From assembly GCA_013407085.1 (NCBI GenBank), contig JACCGJ010023744.1, forward strand, positions 32,702-96,701: a DNA stretch of 64,000 nt. The letters run 5' to 3'. Source of the DNA: Atriophallophorus winterbourni. Lineage: Eukaryota; Platyhelminthes; Trematoda; Plagiorchiida; Microphallidae. The position numbers were made by a program, and so were the translations under genes. This document shows, in pieces, positions 26,335 through 37,725 of the stretch; within the stretch, counting starts at the first letter, position 1, and the number at the start of each line of letters is the position of its first letter. A model generated the notes under the pieces. The model was not told the origin of the DNA. It saw nothing but the letters and a program-made list of their open reading frames with translations, and made no database searches.

Positions 26335-27380
26335 CTATTCAATGCTTTCGGATAATATAGGAGTGATATATTTTTAAACGAGATAAATACTGACATTCCG
26401 AAAATGAATAATCCTGATATCACCCAAGATCAATGGAAAATTTTCATCGAAGATGTGTGATGTATCTGTGTTGATGATTATTCGTAACTTTTCATTAGGA
26501 TTGCTTGAAATAGATTAATATATCCCGAATATGAACAGTTTTCGTGTCCGGTAGACGATTGGAATTGCTTAAATCAAGTTGACGTCTCCTGCGGGTCAGT
26601 TATATTTATTTCGGTGTAGAGAAGTTACGCAGGAAAGAAAATACTTGAAGCCGAGTGAATGTTCTTATGAAACTTGTGAAACCTAATTAAAAATCAATAC
26701 TAAATTATTCCATTATTATATTGATCATTGAGTAGCACATCTAAGTTGAGAAGATCCTACATGTTTTCTATTCTGTGGAATCAAGCACGCATTTTGTAAG
26801 TATCTTAAGTTATCATTATTACCATTAATTGCATGAACTAAATTCTTTTGTCAAACTCATTCGGAACCAAAAAATGCATTTATCTGATAAGCATCGGTAA
26901 ACGGAGAAAACACTGCAGGTTATAGGTTGCTTTTCGGAAAACAGAAAATGACAAGATATACTTTCATTTTGTCATCTCATGGCTTATTTTTTCAAATGAA
27001 GAAAGTTACCGGATGTTTGTGTGAAATTTAAAAAAATTAGATTACCCCGTCGTGGTGTGGTTATGCTTCAAGAATCCTGGCCTCACGCTGAAATCCATGA
27101 ATGTTTGACTTTGTTTGACGGCTTCAATCATTATATTCTTGATCGTGAATGCAATTACAGGAATCGTATTAGAGGAGGTTTTAATTATAATATAAACTAT
27201 GGTACAATTGTAAGAAAAAAATATGTTTACATAAAATAACAATATAATTCGGTGGACCATGCCTGTGTCATAGAAATGCAATCAAATGAGAATTTTTGAT
27301 CAATATTGCTCATTTATAAGCTCTTCGAGTGCTTGACCAGGAATCACATTGTGATTCTCTATTTCAACATTTTGGTTCTT
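26335..27380. other. Intergenic, nothing recognised
   Basis: Very AT-rich sequence with no exon, RNA gene or repeat family that I can support. Confidence 0.3.
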
Positions 27381-27384
27381 TGTA

Positions 27385-27500
27385 GGAACTCTATTTGACA
27401 GTGGCATACAAGTATACCTTTGTTTACCACAATACCACTGTTTCAAGGCGAATTGTACCTTGCCTTACTGTCTCCACATGATGACGGAAAATTTCCAGAT
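27385..27500 (+). repeat. Dispersed repeat E, copy 1
   Basis: Resembles 45425-45520: GTGGCATACAAGTATACC, CACTGTTTCAAGG, TACTGTCTCCACATGATGACGG and AGATTCCGGTTGTG compare with TGGCATACAAGCATACC, GCTGTTTCAAGG, TACTGTGTACGCCTGATGACGG and GAATCCGGTAGTG. Confidence 0.65.
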
Positions 27501-27814
27501 TCCGGTTGTGGTGTGTAAGGGATGGGGATGCGAGCAGCAATAAATAATGGAAAAAATATCATTATGCTCGAATTTAATATTTTTAAAATCACTCTTTTGT
27601 TTTATGGTTTCATTCATAAAAACAAGCGATCATGCATTGCATAATCTGGTTTTTCAATGTATATACACAATTATTAACTAACAGGCTCATTTGCATGCTT
27701 TCCCATCAGACAAACACCCTACGACTGGTTTCGTGCTGTTTGTAGTCATCAGGTAGGGACAGTAGGATCGTTATCCGCCTGCATTTGAAACTCTGGAAGA
27801 ATAGTAAACAAGTT

Positions 27815-27950
27815 GTGCTTGTATGCTACTGTTGGATAAGGATTGCACGACTAAGCTGTTCAATCACATATACCCAAAAACAAGCGGATGATGTTAAAAC
27901 CCACAATCGTGAACGAAAAAGCTCATTTGCATGCATTTCCTTAACACAAC
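27815..27950 (+). repeat. Dispersed repeat D, copy 2
   Basis: Second copy of the repeat at 26190-26330. It lies just upstream of the CR1 copy that starts near 27990, so it could be flanking sequence of an older event or a 5' part of another element. Confidence 0.55.
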
Positions 27951-27989
27951 AACCCCAATAATGCATATATATGGACTGCAGCTTCATTT

Positions 27990-30481
27990 GCCACCATAGG
28001 TGTCGCTTATCGTTCCCCCAATACTCAGGCAGATACTCTGATATCACAGATATGTCAGTGTGGTAGATCCTCAAACTGCTTGATTATTAGCGATTTCAAT
28101 GCTCCTAGTATTGATTGGACTTCGCTAGATGAAGGTTCTGGGTCATTCGAGCGGGACATATTGGACGCTGTGGTTGATGTGGGCCTCGTGCAGCATGGTT
28201 CCTATCCGACTAGAGTAGGCCCCACTGGGTGTGAGTCCATTTTGGAATTGGTATTCACTCCCACACAGTCCGAAATTACTCAGCTTCGGACTTAAGCTCC
28301 AGTAGGCTGTAGTGATCGTGTCACCCTCAGTTTTATTTTGAAACGCAACACTAGCTGGGTACCAGATCCAATTCCCAGAAGGAATTTTTGGAAGGCAGAC
28401 GCGGGTAGGTTATGGGATGTTGCTTCATCTCTCATTTGTTCTTTCGATCAATCAGCTGATGTTGAAGAATGTTGACTGTTAATCCGTAATAATATTTGGA
28501 CAGTAACTTAGGTGGCTGTTCCGTTGTCCACACGTCGTCGTAAGGCGAAAGTTCCCCCTTGGTTTGACAAGGAGCTACGGAAACTTTTGCGGCAACCTCA
28601 AATGCTGTGGTCGATATTCGTAAGCCGGAAAAACGCCACTGACTATGACAACTCCCGGCAAGCTAGAAAACTTTGTGCGGAATTAAAACGCAGAAAATGT
28701 ATGTTGTACGGGCAGCGATTGGTTGGCGAGTCTACTTGTGCACCAAATCGGCTATTCACATACATTCGTCGTCTAACAAAGGCGTCGCCATATATTCCTA
28801 ATTTGATAGATACTAATGGGGTAGACATTACTGAAGCCATAGCTAAGCAATATGCCTCCGCGTACTGTTTCGAGGACAGTGATCCCCCTTCTGTCTCTAA
28901 TAACAGTGAGGTCCTGTCTGATCTTTATGTAAATGTAGAGACTGTTAGACTCCTGTTGGAACAGTTAGACACACAATCCGCGCCAGGACCAGGTATTCAT
29001 CCGTTGGTTTTACGAGAACTATCAGAAGTGTCGTGCGTTCCGCTGGTCGGGCTGTTTAAAAAATTTGTATTATTTGGGGTCTTGCAACAACAATGTAAAA
29101 AGGGTATTATTAAACCTATGTTTAAGAGCGAGGACCTTATTAGTCCGGCTAATTGCAGGTCTGTCACATTGACTTCTGTGATCGGTAAAATTTTAGAGGA
29201 GTTGATCAAAAGAAAAATAGAGCACTTTCTTCTGTGGTGTGGACGTTGGTGTCCACAACAACATGGATTCACCAAAAATCGCTCATGCGTAAGTAACCTG
29301 CTCCTGGCGCGAGAAAGTTATTGTGCTTTGACTGATTCTGGTCAAGCGGTCGATGTCAGTTTTATCGACTTCAGTAAGGCGTTCGATCGCGTGCCCACCG
29401 CCGATTGCTCGTCAAGCCGGAGGGTTTGAGTATTCAAGGTTGTCTACTTAAGTGGATCGAGGCATTCATCTCAGGGCGGCCAGTCCTTGTAGAGGTGAAT
29501 GGAGTTTTGTCTTCAGAAATGATAGCAGGCTCCGGAGTGCCGAAGGGATCTGTCCTTGATCCATTGTTATTCAACATTTTCCTGAATGATATTCCGGACG
29601 CGGTAGCTGCGATGGCCACAAGCAACTGCAACAAGCTGTTGATGACTTAGTCACCTGGTCACTGCCTATAAATGAGGAGAAGACAGTGGTCATGCGCATA
29701 TACTCCGATGACACTGGTGGTGAATACTTAAATGGAGGTAAGCCTATTAGAGCGGTGAGGGTCGAAAACGTTTTTGGGATTATGGTTATGGATTACTTAG
29801 AGTCAAAGGTTGAAACTTGTCGGAGAATAGGCAGCGCTACTAGGATGCTTTGGGCTAATCAACGTTCATTTGCTTCCATTACCACGCAAAAGTTTCAGAC
29901 ACTTTTCTCTGCTTATATTCGTCCTCTGTTGGAATATGGGCTACCTGTTGCATTTCCTCAGTCTAAAGGCGAATGCGACACTTTGGAGAGGATACAAAGG
30001 AGGGGCACTGAGATGGTTTGTGGAATGCGCCATCTCGCGTACGAGGATCGGAGAAGCTTACTGAAACTCTACCCCCTTGAAGAGAAAAATTTGACCTGCT
30101 CCCGACACGCCGTATTCTTCTCGGTCAATATGGAGACGAGATCCTCCAGTACTTCCGATTAGTAAGTGAGTCGAGGACTCGTGGACATGACCTTAAGTCG
30201 TAGAAGCCTAGAAGGCTAAATATGAGTAATGCGAGCACGCTATCCACGCGGGTGGTGAACACTTGGAACTCTCTACCGTAAGTGCTCCTGTCTCTACCAT
30301 TAGAACAGCTATTCAAAAGCGCGTTAGATAAGCATTTTTTGAGACGGATGGACTTGATATGATATATAGTGGTGTTCATCTACTCTCAGGGCTTGCCTTG
30401 TCAACAGAAGTCACCCATGTTTATTGCTGTAATAAAGCCTAAACGGATTTTATGCCTTCTGATTTCGATTCACAAGAAGAA
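27990..30481 (+). mobile_element. CR1-like LINE copy 1 (endonuclease + reverse transcriptase, decayed)
   Basis: The longest LINE in the window. In order it shows the end of the apurinic-type endonuclease (GVAYRSPNTQ near 27995, then LIISDFNAPSIDW near 28078-28115), the pre-RT region from 28512, RT motifs HPLVLREL (29000), NCRSVTLTSVIGKILE (29150), QHGFTKNRS (29260) and FIDFSKAFDRV (29360), then a frame change to GSGVPKGSVLDPLLFNIFLND (29530-29600). The active-site YADD block is deleted between about 29640 and 29690. The C-terminal domain (AYIRPLLEYGLP near 29910) follows. The 3' end is an AATAAAG signal near 30433 and TTCTGATTTCGATTC near 30458-30472. Frameshifts and the missing catalytic box make it inactive. 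Confidence 0.9.
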
Positions 30482-30483
30482 GA

Positions 30484-32140
30484 AATGGCGCTAACGGACA
30501 ACTGGGCGTGGTTCCCAGTAAGCGGAGGAAAGCCATAGTTGTATCAATACACAAGGGTGGTTGCAGGTTAACTGTTGGGAACTATAGACCTGTCAGCCTG
30601 ACTAACATCGTCTCAAAAGTACTAGAAAAACTATTGCGTGACAAAATCTGTCAGCATCTTAGTCGGTATTCTCTGTTGAGTGTAACTTAACATGGATTTC
30701 TTAAAGGTAGATCCTGCCTGACTAACCTTCTTAGTTTTCTCGATACTGCAACTAAAATGCTGGACGAACGAAATCCAGTCGGAGCCTTCTGTTTAGATTT
30801 TAGCAAGGCTTTTGATTCCGTAAATCACCGCCTTCTAGAGATCTAGCTAGCAGCTAAGGCAATACAGGGTAGTTTACTTGCTTGGATAAAAGCATTCCTT
30901 ACAGGTATAACATTCAGAGTTCGGGTTGGATCATCGTTGTCTAGCCAAACCGACGTGATCATTTGGGTCCCTCAAGGTTCGGTACTCAGTCCTCTTCTAT
31001 TCCTAATTTTCAATGATGACTTGTCATCTGACTTGAAGTGACCATGCTTTATTTTCGCGGCTGATGTGAAGTTCATCGGATCAACGGATGAAGATACCTT
31101 TATGAACGACCTTGAGCGGGTTATAAACTGGTCATACCAGTGGCTCTATCACTAAATCTTAATAAGGACAAACTCTTATCAGCTTTGGGTGATAAGATTT
31201 CGGTCCAGGTGTCAGGGAATTCCCTCAGTGTTAACGCCGCACAGTGTGTTAAGGATTTGGGTGTACTGGTTAGCGCTGACTCCAAATGGGATGACAAATG
31301 TGCCGCTGCGGCTCAGTGTGCAAGCAGAGTACTTATTCGGCTGAAACCAGTGCTATCGTGCAGAAGACCAGATGTATTCTTGCCACTGTACAAGGCATTA
31401 GTTTGGCCGCCTCTCGAATATTGTGTTCAGGCGTGGTGTTTTTAGTACCAAAAGGACGTCATTCGACTTGAAACCGTACAGCGCTTCGCAACTCGCATCA
31501 TTGATGGTCAGCGAGGGAAACCGTACGCTGCGCGCCTAATGTCTCTCGATCTTTTCTCCCTTAGGCGCCGTCATATGAAAGGTGACTTCATAAAAACCTT
31601 TCGGGTCTTGAAGGGTTTGAGTGGCATGCCAATTAACGACTTATTTACATCAAGCTCCGAGCAGGGCACCCGGGGCCATTCACTTAAAATTGCTAAGAAG
31701 CGATGTCGGATAGACTCCAGGAAACACTTTTTCAGCCTTGAGGTTGTAAAATTCTGGAACATTCTTCCTGTTAGGAGGGCGCCCCCTGTTGTATAGCCAG
31801 TGAACGAACTATTGATTAATCACCAATAAAGATCGATTTTGAATTCAAATTATGATTTTCGCTCACTGTGATATTCACACATTCGCTCACTTGTGATGCA
31901 CTATGCATTCGGTGAATAAACGAGTTGAGTGACGGTTGCGTTCTCTCAGACCAAACGGGCTGGGCCAACAACAGTGCAGCACAGACATAACACTTCCGAA
32001 AGAACTTATTTCCTGCAGTACCGTCTCGAGTTTTAGACAGGGTTTAGACCGCAACTGGGGTAAGTTTTTCCTGAATACTCTCCTTAATTGCTATACCAGC
32101 TTAGGCAGTTCACCTGTTAGCGTTATCCTGTAAATCAAGT
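30484..32140 (+). mobile_element. CR1-like LINE copy 2, interrupted by a solo LTR
   Basis: A 5'-truncated plus-strand CR1-type copy. It shows GNYRPVSLTNIVSKVLEKLL near 30570-30630, HGFLKGRSCLTNLL near 30692, FCLDFSKAFDSVNHRLL near 30790-30840, VPQGSVLSPLLF near 30970-31005, a damaged AADV at the catalytic site near 31065 and CVQAW near 31430. The C-terminal frame stops at 31768, where a 224-bp LTR is inserted, and resumes at 31993-32060 (SSFRQGLDRN). Several in-frame stops are present. Confidence 0.88.
31769..31992. mobile_element. Solo LTR with 5-bp target duplication
   Basis: The segment begins TGTTA and ends TAACA, and is flanked on both sides by the same pentamer CTTCC (31764-31768 and 31993-31997). 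An AATAAA signal lies inside near 31829. Removing the segment plus one pentamer restores the continuous CR1 reading frame, so this is a true insertion into CR1 copy 2. Terminal TG/CA inverted ends with a 5-bp duplication are the mark of LTR retrotransposon integration. No internal gag/pol is present, so it is a solo LTR or a very small non-autonomous element. Confidence 0.85.
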
Positions 32141-32597
32141 AAAGACTAGAGTTCTCTGTGTTTTTTATTTAATATACACGATGCTACTTTAGCTGACCTT
32201 TCACCGTGCTGGTGAAGAGAAACTGCTTTTATTTTTCCTGCATCGGTTATAACGTAGTGCTTCATAAATACCATCCGGATAATCTCTTGGCGTCGTGATC
32301 GTCGAAGATTTCGAATAGACAAAAAGAAGAAACATTTTGGAAGTGCTTCTCTGCAGCTATCTACCGCAAGAAATTCCGTACGCTCGATTGGCTCGTTAGC
32401 CACATACTGTCCGGTGTAAACGGAACTGAACTGAACTTAAAACTTGCTTGACCTCTGCGCGCAAATTAAATTTGCGAGCTCTTCACACCGTAAACTCAAC
32501 AGCGAGCCCTCGTAGAGTTGTAATAAGCTATAATTTTAAAATATTATTTATAATTGTATCTATTTCCAAACTTACATATTTCTTCCCAACTTGAAGA
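32141..32597. other. Spacer between CR1 copies, unidentified
   Basis: No gene recognised. The minus-strand open stretch near 32146-32403 is of chance quality. It may be 3' UTR of CR1 copy 2 or another decayed repeat. Confidence 0.3.
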
Positions 32598-32777
32598 TAA
32601 ATGATGGTCACAGTGTTGACGTTGTGCGTGTAGATGTCAGCGAGGCTTTCGATAAAGTTGACCACGTAATTCTGCTGGAAGATCTTGTGCGATACGGCCT
32701 ATCGTGAAAGATCATTTCATGGTTTCATTCGCTCCTAATCGGCTGGGGTGGTGCGTCAAGTTGAATGAAATTGTTGC

Positions 32778-33371
32778 TGATTCTTCTGAATCGAAATCAG
32801 AAGGGATAAAATCCCGTTTAAGGTTCATCACATCAATAAGCAGGGGTGCCTTCTGCTGACAAGGCAAGCCCTGAGAGTAGAGGAACACCACTATATCACC
32901 TCGGAGATCAGGTCCATCCGTCTTAACAAATGCTGATCCAACGCGCTTTTGAATAGCTGTTCAGATGATAGAGACAGAAGCCCTTTCGGTAGAGAGTTCC
33001 AAGTGTTCACCACCCGCGTGGATAGCGTGGTCGCATTACTCAGCTTTAGCTTTCTAGGCTTCTGCAACCTAAGGTCATGCTCACGAGCCATAGACTCACC
33101 TACTAATCGGAAGAACCGGTGGAACTCGTCTCCATATTGACCGAGAAGAATACGGCGTGTCAGGAGCAGGTCATATCTTTCCCTTCGAAGTTCTACTGGG
33201 TAAAAATTCAGTAAACTCTTTCTATCCTCGTTGCGAGGTGGCTCATTCCATGAACCATCTTAGTCCTCCTCCTTTGTACTCTCTCCAAGAATGCGCATTC
33301 ACCTTTAGACTGAGGAAATGCAACAGGTAGCCCTTATTCTATCAGATGACGAACATACGCAGAGAAAAGTG
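32778..33371 (-). mobile_element. CR1-like LINE tail inserted in inverse orientation
   Basis: Reverse-complement copy of the 3' third of CR1 copy 1 (compare 29888-30470). It has the same GAATCGAAATCAGAAGG end, then the C-terminal frame with STRVVNTWNSLP near 33020 and the segment that in copy 1 lies near 29950. Orientation is opposite to the host copy 3. The duplication at its edges could not be fixed. Confidence 0.8.
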
Positions 33372-33721
33372 TTATCCTACTCCATGTGATGTTCCTCAAG
33401 GTACTGTTCTGGGTCCAATACTGTTTCAATTGTACGTCAATAATCTCCCCGAAGAGTTACTGCCATCTTGCCTGTTATACGGTGATGACTTGAAACTTTA
33501 GAACATTATACGTAATCCAAGTGATTTCTGATTTTCAAAACGGTCTCAACCGCCTCCTTTACTGGTCCAAATCAACGAGTTTGTCGTTAAATCCAGACAA
33601 GTCTGAATACATCTGCATTGCTATCCATTTACCTGAATGTTCGTACATAATAGGTGATACGATGCTCGAACATGTTCGATGTGTGCTCTATTTGGCTCAC
33701 GACTTGAAGTCTAAATCGAAT

Positions 33722-34168
33722 CATCATCATCAACATAAAGCACAAGTCCGGACCCAGACAAAGTGCCAAGCAATATGAAGCGTGAAACAAAGGAAAGCTG
33801 GCAAGCGGAATATGCAAAAGCAAATGCGCAAAAAGCAGCTTGTTTTTGTAATTTCACTGCATGCGATTTTTTGGTTTTTGTTTTTCGTTTTTTTATATAA
33901 AATAAAACCGGATACAATTATGACACACATAATAAAATACACTGCCGCCACTAATTTCGGTTTATAGCCATATCACGTAAGGTTTCCAGCCAACTATTAG
34001 GTGGAGCTTTTGGACCTCACCCAGGCAAACGAATACGCCCAACTGAGCCTAGCGCTACGGTGAGTTTCTTCATCCCAACGCGCCACGTCATGGACTGGCT
34101 ACCCGATCGTTTCTCCCAGGCTTTGCGAATAAGGCGCGGTACGGTAAACAGTGAGTAGGCATTCTTAA
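33722..34168 (-). mobile_element. RTE-A LINE insertion with 9-bp duplication
   Basis: A 5'-truncated minus-strand RTE-A copy inserted into CR1 copy 3. It starts (low coordinate) at the (CAT)n terminal repeat and ends at CATTCTTAA. The host sequence AAATCGAAT is present at both sides (33713-33721 and 34169-34177), a clear target-site duplication. About 90% similar by eye to 34954-35450. Confidence 0.92.
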
Positions 34169-34915
34169 AAATCGAATACAGATAGTGTTAACCGTAACAG
34201 CCTTCAAATGTTGTGGGCACTGAAGCGTTGCTTGCACGTCTGGTCGGAAGAGGTTTTGCGCAATATATATCCAACCTTCATACATCCTCGATTCGAAAAT
34301 GGAGTTCCGGCATATTTCCCGCTAACTAGAGGTGAGCAACGTCTCCTGGAAAAAGTACAACACTTGTCTACTCGGATGATACGATCCTTGCGCAATCAAG
34401 CATACGATTATAGATGTCGTAGACTTAGATTACATACTTTGGTATATCGTCGTATGTGGATTGATCTGATCACGGTGTTTCGGCTAATTCATCTTGAACA
34501 TATACCAAGCATGCGCTTTCTTTTTTGAAGGAGCGCATTCACGAGGACATCCATACAAACTTGTGCGTTCGACACTTGACCATATCTCACACCTGATATG
34601 TCTTGAGAAGTTCGTTATCAAACAGTGGAACTCACTTCCGGACAATGTTGTGCACAATAATTTGTTGAATGCTTTCAAAACGAATTTTGATGAATACTTT
34701 TGAATCTTGTGTTTTTGCGAAGAACTTTTGACAACCCGTTGCGATTTATGTTATCTTTCGTTGAATATTTGCATAAAAATCCGATGAGACTATATAGAAC
34801 CTTTGTTCTATTGTTTCTAATAAATGATTCTGATTCAGCATAAAATCAGTCTGTATTGGATCGGAACCGAAAATGAATTATCAGAAATTTGGAATGAACT
34901 CACGGCTACGTTCAT

Positions 34916-36745
34916 CGTTGTTGTTGTTGGCCTTTTCGGTCGATTTTCGACCACCATCATCATCATCATGAAGCACAAGTCTGGAGCCAGAAAAAGTGCC
35001 AAGCAATATGAAGCAGGAAAAGCAGATAAGCAAGCGCGTGTAAAAGGGAAAGCAGGCAAGCGGAATACGCAAAAGCAAATGCACAAAAAAGCAGCTTGTT
35101 TTTGTAGTTTCACTGCATGCTATTTTTTTGGTTTTTTGTTTGTTTTGTTTTTGTGTTTTGTGTTTTTATATAAAATAATACCAGATAAAAAATTATGACA
35201 CACATAATAAAATACACTGGCGCCACTGACTTCGGTTTGTAGCCATATCGCGTAAGGTTTCCAGCCAACTATCAGGTTGAGCTTTTGAACCCCACCCAGG
35301 CAAACGAATACGCCCAACTGAGCCTAGCGCTACGGTGAGTTTCTTCATCTCAACGCGCCACGTCATGGACTGGCCACCCGATCGTTTCTCCCAGCTTCTA
35401 CCAGGCTCTGCTAATAAGGCGCGGTACGATAAACGGTGAGTAGGCATTCTTAAAACATGTCCCAAGCGAGCAAGCATCAGCATTTCTCTCAGTCCGTGGT
35501 CCCCTGGTCCTAACACCCGCTTGCAGACATCTATATTTGTAACACGATGCTGCCACCGAATGCGAGCAATTCTACGCGGGCAACGGGTATCAAATCAGAA
35601 AGTCGACGGACATCTTCCGCTCGGATAGACTGTGTTTCACAGCCATAAAATAGTGTAGCACGCACCACTGCGTTGTACACTCGGCCTTTAGTATGGAGTG
35701 AAACATCGCGTCGACGCCACAGGTGGCGAAAGTTAGCAAACGCTGCACCCGCTTTGCGAACACGATGTGAGATCTCGTCCTCTACACAACCGCCAGCGGA
35801 GATACAACTGCCAAGGTAAACAAAGCTGCCGACCAATTCAAGATTGACATCGCACACAGTTAGGTTTGGAAGAGAGCCGCTCCAATCCTGGGTAAGTGTT
35901 TTACACTTGATAGGCACAAAGCACATGCCATACCTTGAAGCTTCAAGTGCCAGGTGGTCCAGGGCATGTTGCATTATATGAGGGTCATCTCCCAGAAGTG
36001 CGATGTCATCCGCTTACTCTAAATCGGTAGCTCTCTCACCCGGCAGAAGTTCAACACCTGCGCCCACCAAATCAGCTAATGCTTTTCTCAGAACATCGAC
36101 CATGGATGTACATCACAATCGGGAGGAACAATCTCTCCGGCAGCGCTGGCAACGATAGTCAGAACTCGGTTGTATTGCATCAGTTGCACGCCGGCGGCGT
36201 GATCTGCGTTCAGCAGCCAAGAGCTTTATCTGCTCCTCCCCAGCTTGCGGACGACGCTTTACACAATGCCTCCAATGTGAGCGGTCAAGAGCAAGTTGTT
36301 CCCAACTCGCCGGATCAATGCCAAGAGCTTTCATATCTCTTTTGCAAACGTCTTTGTACCGCAAGTGCGGTCTGCTCAATGGTCGAATTCTTAATTGTAA
36401 CTCACCATAGAGTAGATCTTTCGGAATACGTCCATTTTCCATTCTGTAGACATGACCAAACCACCGCAGGCAGCGCTGTCGCAATAGAGTGAACATGCTC
36501 TGTAGACCAGCTTTTGAAAGCACTTCAGCATTAGTCACTCTGTCCATCCACGATATGTTCAAGATACGATGGATGCTTTGTAGGTGGAAAGCATTCAGCT
36601 TCCGTTCGTGTCTTGCGTGGGTGGTCCAGGTTTCACTGCCGTACAGTAAAGCACTTAGTACGCACGCGCTGTATTCCATCATCTTTGTCTTTACAATCAG
36701 CTTGCGGTTACCCTTGGTTCAACTCATCGTTGTTATATCCAATTT
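34916..36745 (-). mobile_element. RTE-B LINE split by an RTE-A insertion
   Basis: The two parts of one minus-strand RTE-B copy are 34916-34953 (extreme 3' tail, a GTT-rich run then GGCC...TTTTCGACCA) and 36096-36745 (3' UTR and C-terminal coding part). The coding part is open for about 189 codons on 36113-36682. It carries LSALLYGSETWTTHARHERKL-type sequence, ILNISWMDRVTNAEVL, RCLRWFGHVYRM and LRYKDVCKRDMKALGID, the zinc-binding/Trp-rich tail found after RTE-clade reverse transcriptases. Confidence 0.85.
34954..36095 (-). mobile_element. RTE-A LINE insertion with 7-bp duplication
   Basis: A 1142-bp minus-strand copy. The 3' end is (CAT)n at 34954-34970. Coding sequence near 36020-35193 encodes the end of the reverse transcriptase and the C-terminal domain (ALDHLALEASRYGMCF, FVYLGSCISAGG, FANFRHLWRRRDVSL, LFYGCETQSIRAEDV, then ARLGHVLRMPTHRL after a frame change near 35520). 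TCGACCA occurs at 34947-34953 and 36096-36102, so the element inserted into the tail of an RTE-B copy. It is 5'-truncated before the RT core. Confidence 0.92.
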
Positions 36746-36827
36746 AAATATAATTGCCATTACAAACTCTATAAGGATATGAGTTGTTCAAGTCAGACTA
36801 AAATATGATAGTTTGTGGTCACTACAC

Positions 36828-36907
36828 GGTAGAATGGACCCAAATTCCCAAAAATCTTTATTGAAGCCGACTCATCCTCCAGGAGGAGATAGTCGCACAC
36901 AAGTACA
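36828..36907 (-). mobile_element. Repeat C fragment (LINE 5'-region-like)
   Basis: About 80 bp nearly identical to 49983-50062. On the minus strand both encode a VCDYLLL(V/E)DESAS(V/I)KI(L/F)GNLG block, so a protein-level pattern is conserved. It directly abuts a SINE at 36915. Confidence 0.75.
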
Positions 36908-36914
36908 AATAGAA

Positions 36915-37045
36915 TGGACATAGTATGGTATAAAAGCACACGGCTGATGCAAGCAAAGTGCCGCACAGTCATAGACTGCATGTGGGCTAAGATACTGTCA
37001 GGTTGCCCAGGTATAGACAGCTATGAGAAAGAAAATAGTAATGGA
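36915..37045 (-). mobile_element. SINE (family A), partial
   Basis: Minus-strand copy with TATGGTATAAAAGCACA at the tail end, GTGCCGCACAGTCATAGACTGC in the middle and CTGTCAGGTTGCCCAGG. Truncated at the 5' end. Confidence 0.8.
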
Positions 37046-37309
37046 AATACCCACTAACAACCAATGCAACCGCGGTAGAATGGAAAAAACGTAAGGGATA
37101 AACCGATTATTTAAAAGTAATAATCACCATAAACGGCGCACGTGGGTTCAAGCGCTAAATAACTCTTCAGATTATCAACAGGCGCCCAATATGGGTAATG
37201 TCAGTGTAAGTAATAAGGGAGGGTCTCTGGCTATTGAAACTTTTGGAACGTGTGTGTAACCGGAGACCAGGAATTTTCAAACCAAATACGAGTGTGGATG
37301 TGTTTCTAG

Positions 37310-37540
37310 ACAGTGTAGCACCTGTGGATTTACAGGCGTACGGTGTTTCTGTAGTGCGTAGTTAAATCCGTGCTAAATTGAAGTGCTACTGGTACTGAGC
37401 TGCATGCGGAAACATTGGAGTTTCTTTTTTATATCTCTCTGTCTTGGATAGCATGAGAGTTTTATCCGACGTACGGTCTGTTACTGTGCGTAACTTTGCC
37501 TGGATCAAGCTTTTGATTTCGTACATTCATACGTAGTGCT
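37310..37540 (+). mobile_element. SINE (family A), old diverged copy
   Basis: Recognisable by order rather than identity: GTGCTAAATTGAAG, GAGCTGCATGCGGAAACA, CTGTTACTGTGCG, TTTGCCTGGATCAAGCTT and a TACATTCATAC tail. The middle is heavily mutated. Confidence 0.7.
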
Positions 37541-37559
37541 CATCGAGAATTTCTCATGA

Positions 37560-37725
37560 GACTTTTGTCACCTCAACAATCTTTTGGTCCTCCCAGGTAA
37601 ACTAATCTCCACCACAGAGCCTACCGTTACAGTTAGCTTCTTCATCCTATCCCACCACGTCATAGACAGGCCATCCGGTTGTTTCTCTCAGTCTCCACCG
37701 CGCTCTGCGATTATCCTTATTTCTA
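37560..37725 (-). mobile_element. RTE-A LINE fragment
   Basis: Diverged match to 35275-35410: CTTTTGG(A/T)CC..CCCAGG.AAAC, GAGCCTA.CG.TACGGT.AG.TTCTTCATC, CACGTCATGGAC/CATAGAC, CGATCGTTTCTC/GGTTGTTTCTC. Minus orientation, no tail. Confidence 0.65.

Larger units (their letters stand above)
32600..34835 (+). mobile_element. CR1-like LINE copy 3, interrupted twice
   Basis: Three pieces in the same orientation and family order: 32600-32777 (VRVDVSEAFDKVDHVILLEDL), 33372-33721 (VPQGTVLGPILFQLYVNNL, then LLYGDDLKL at the catalytic site) and 34178-34835 (NIYPTFIHPRFENGVPAYF, then QWNSLPDNVV and a tail AATAAATGATTCTGATTC near 34819-34836). The gaps hold an inverted CR1 tail (32778-33371) and an RTE-A insertion (33722-34168). 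The catalytic motif reads GDD rather than ADD. Confidence 0.88.
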
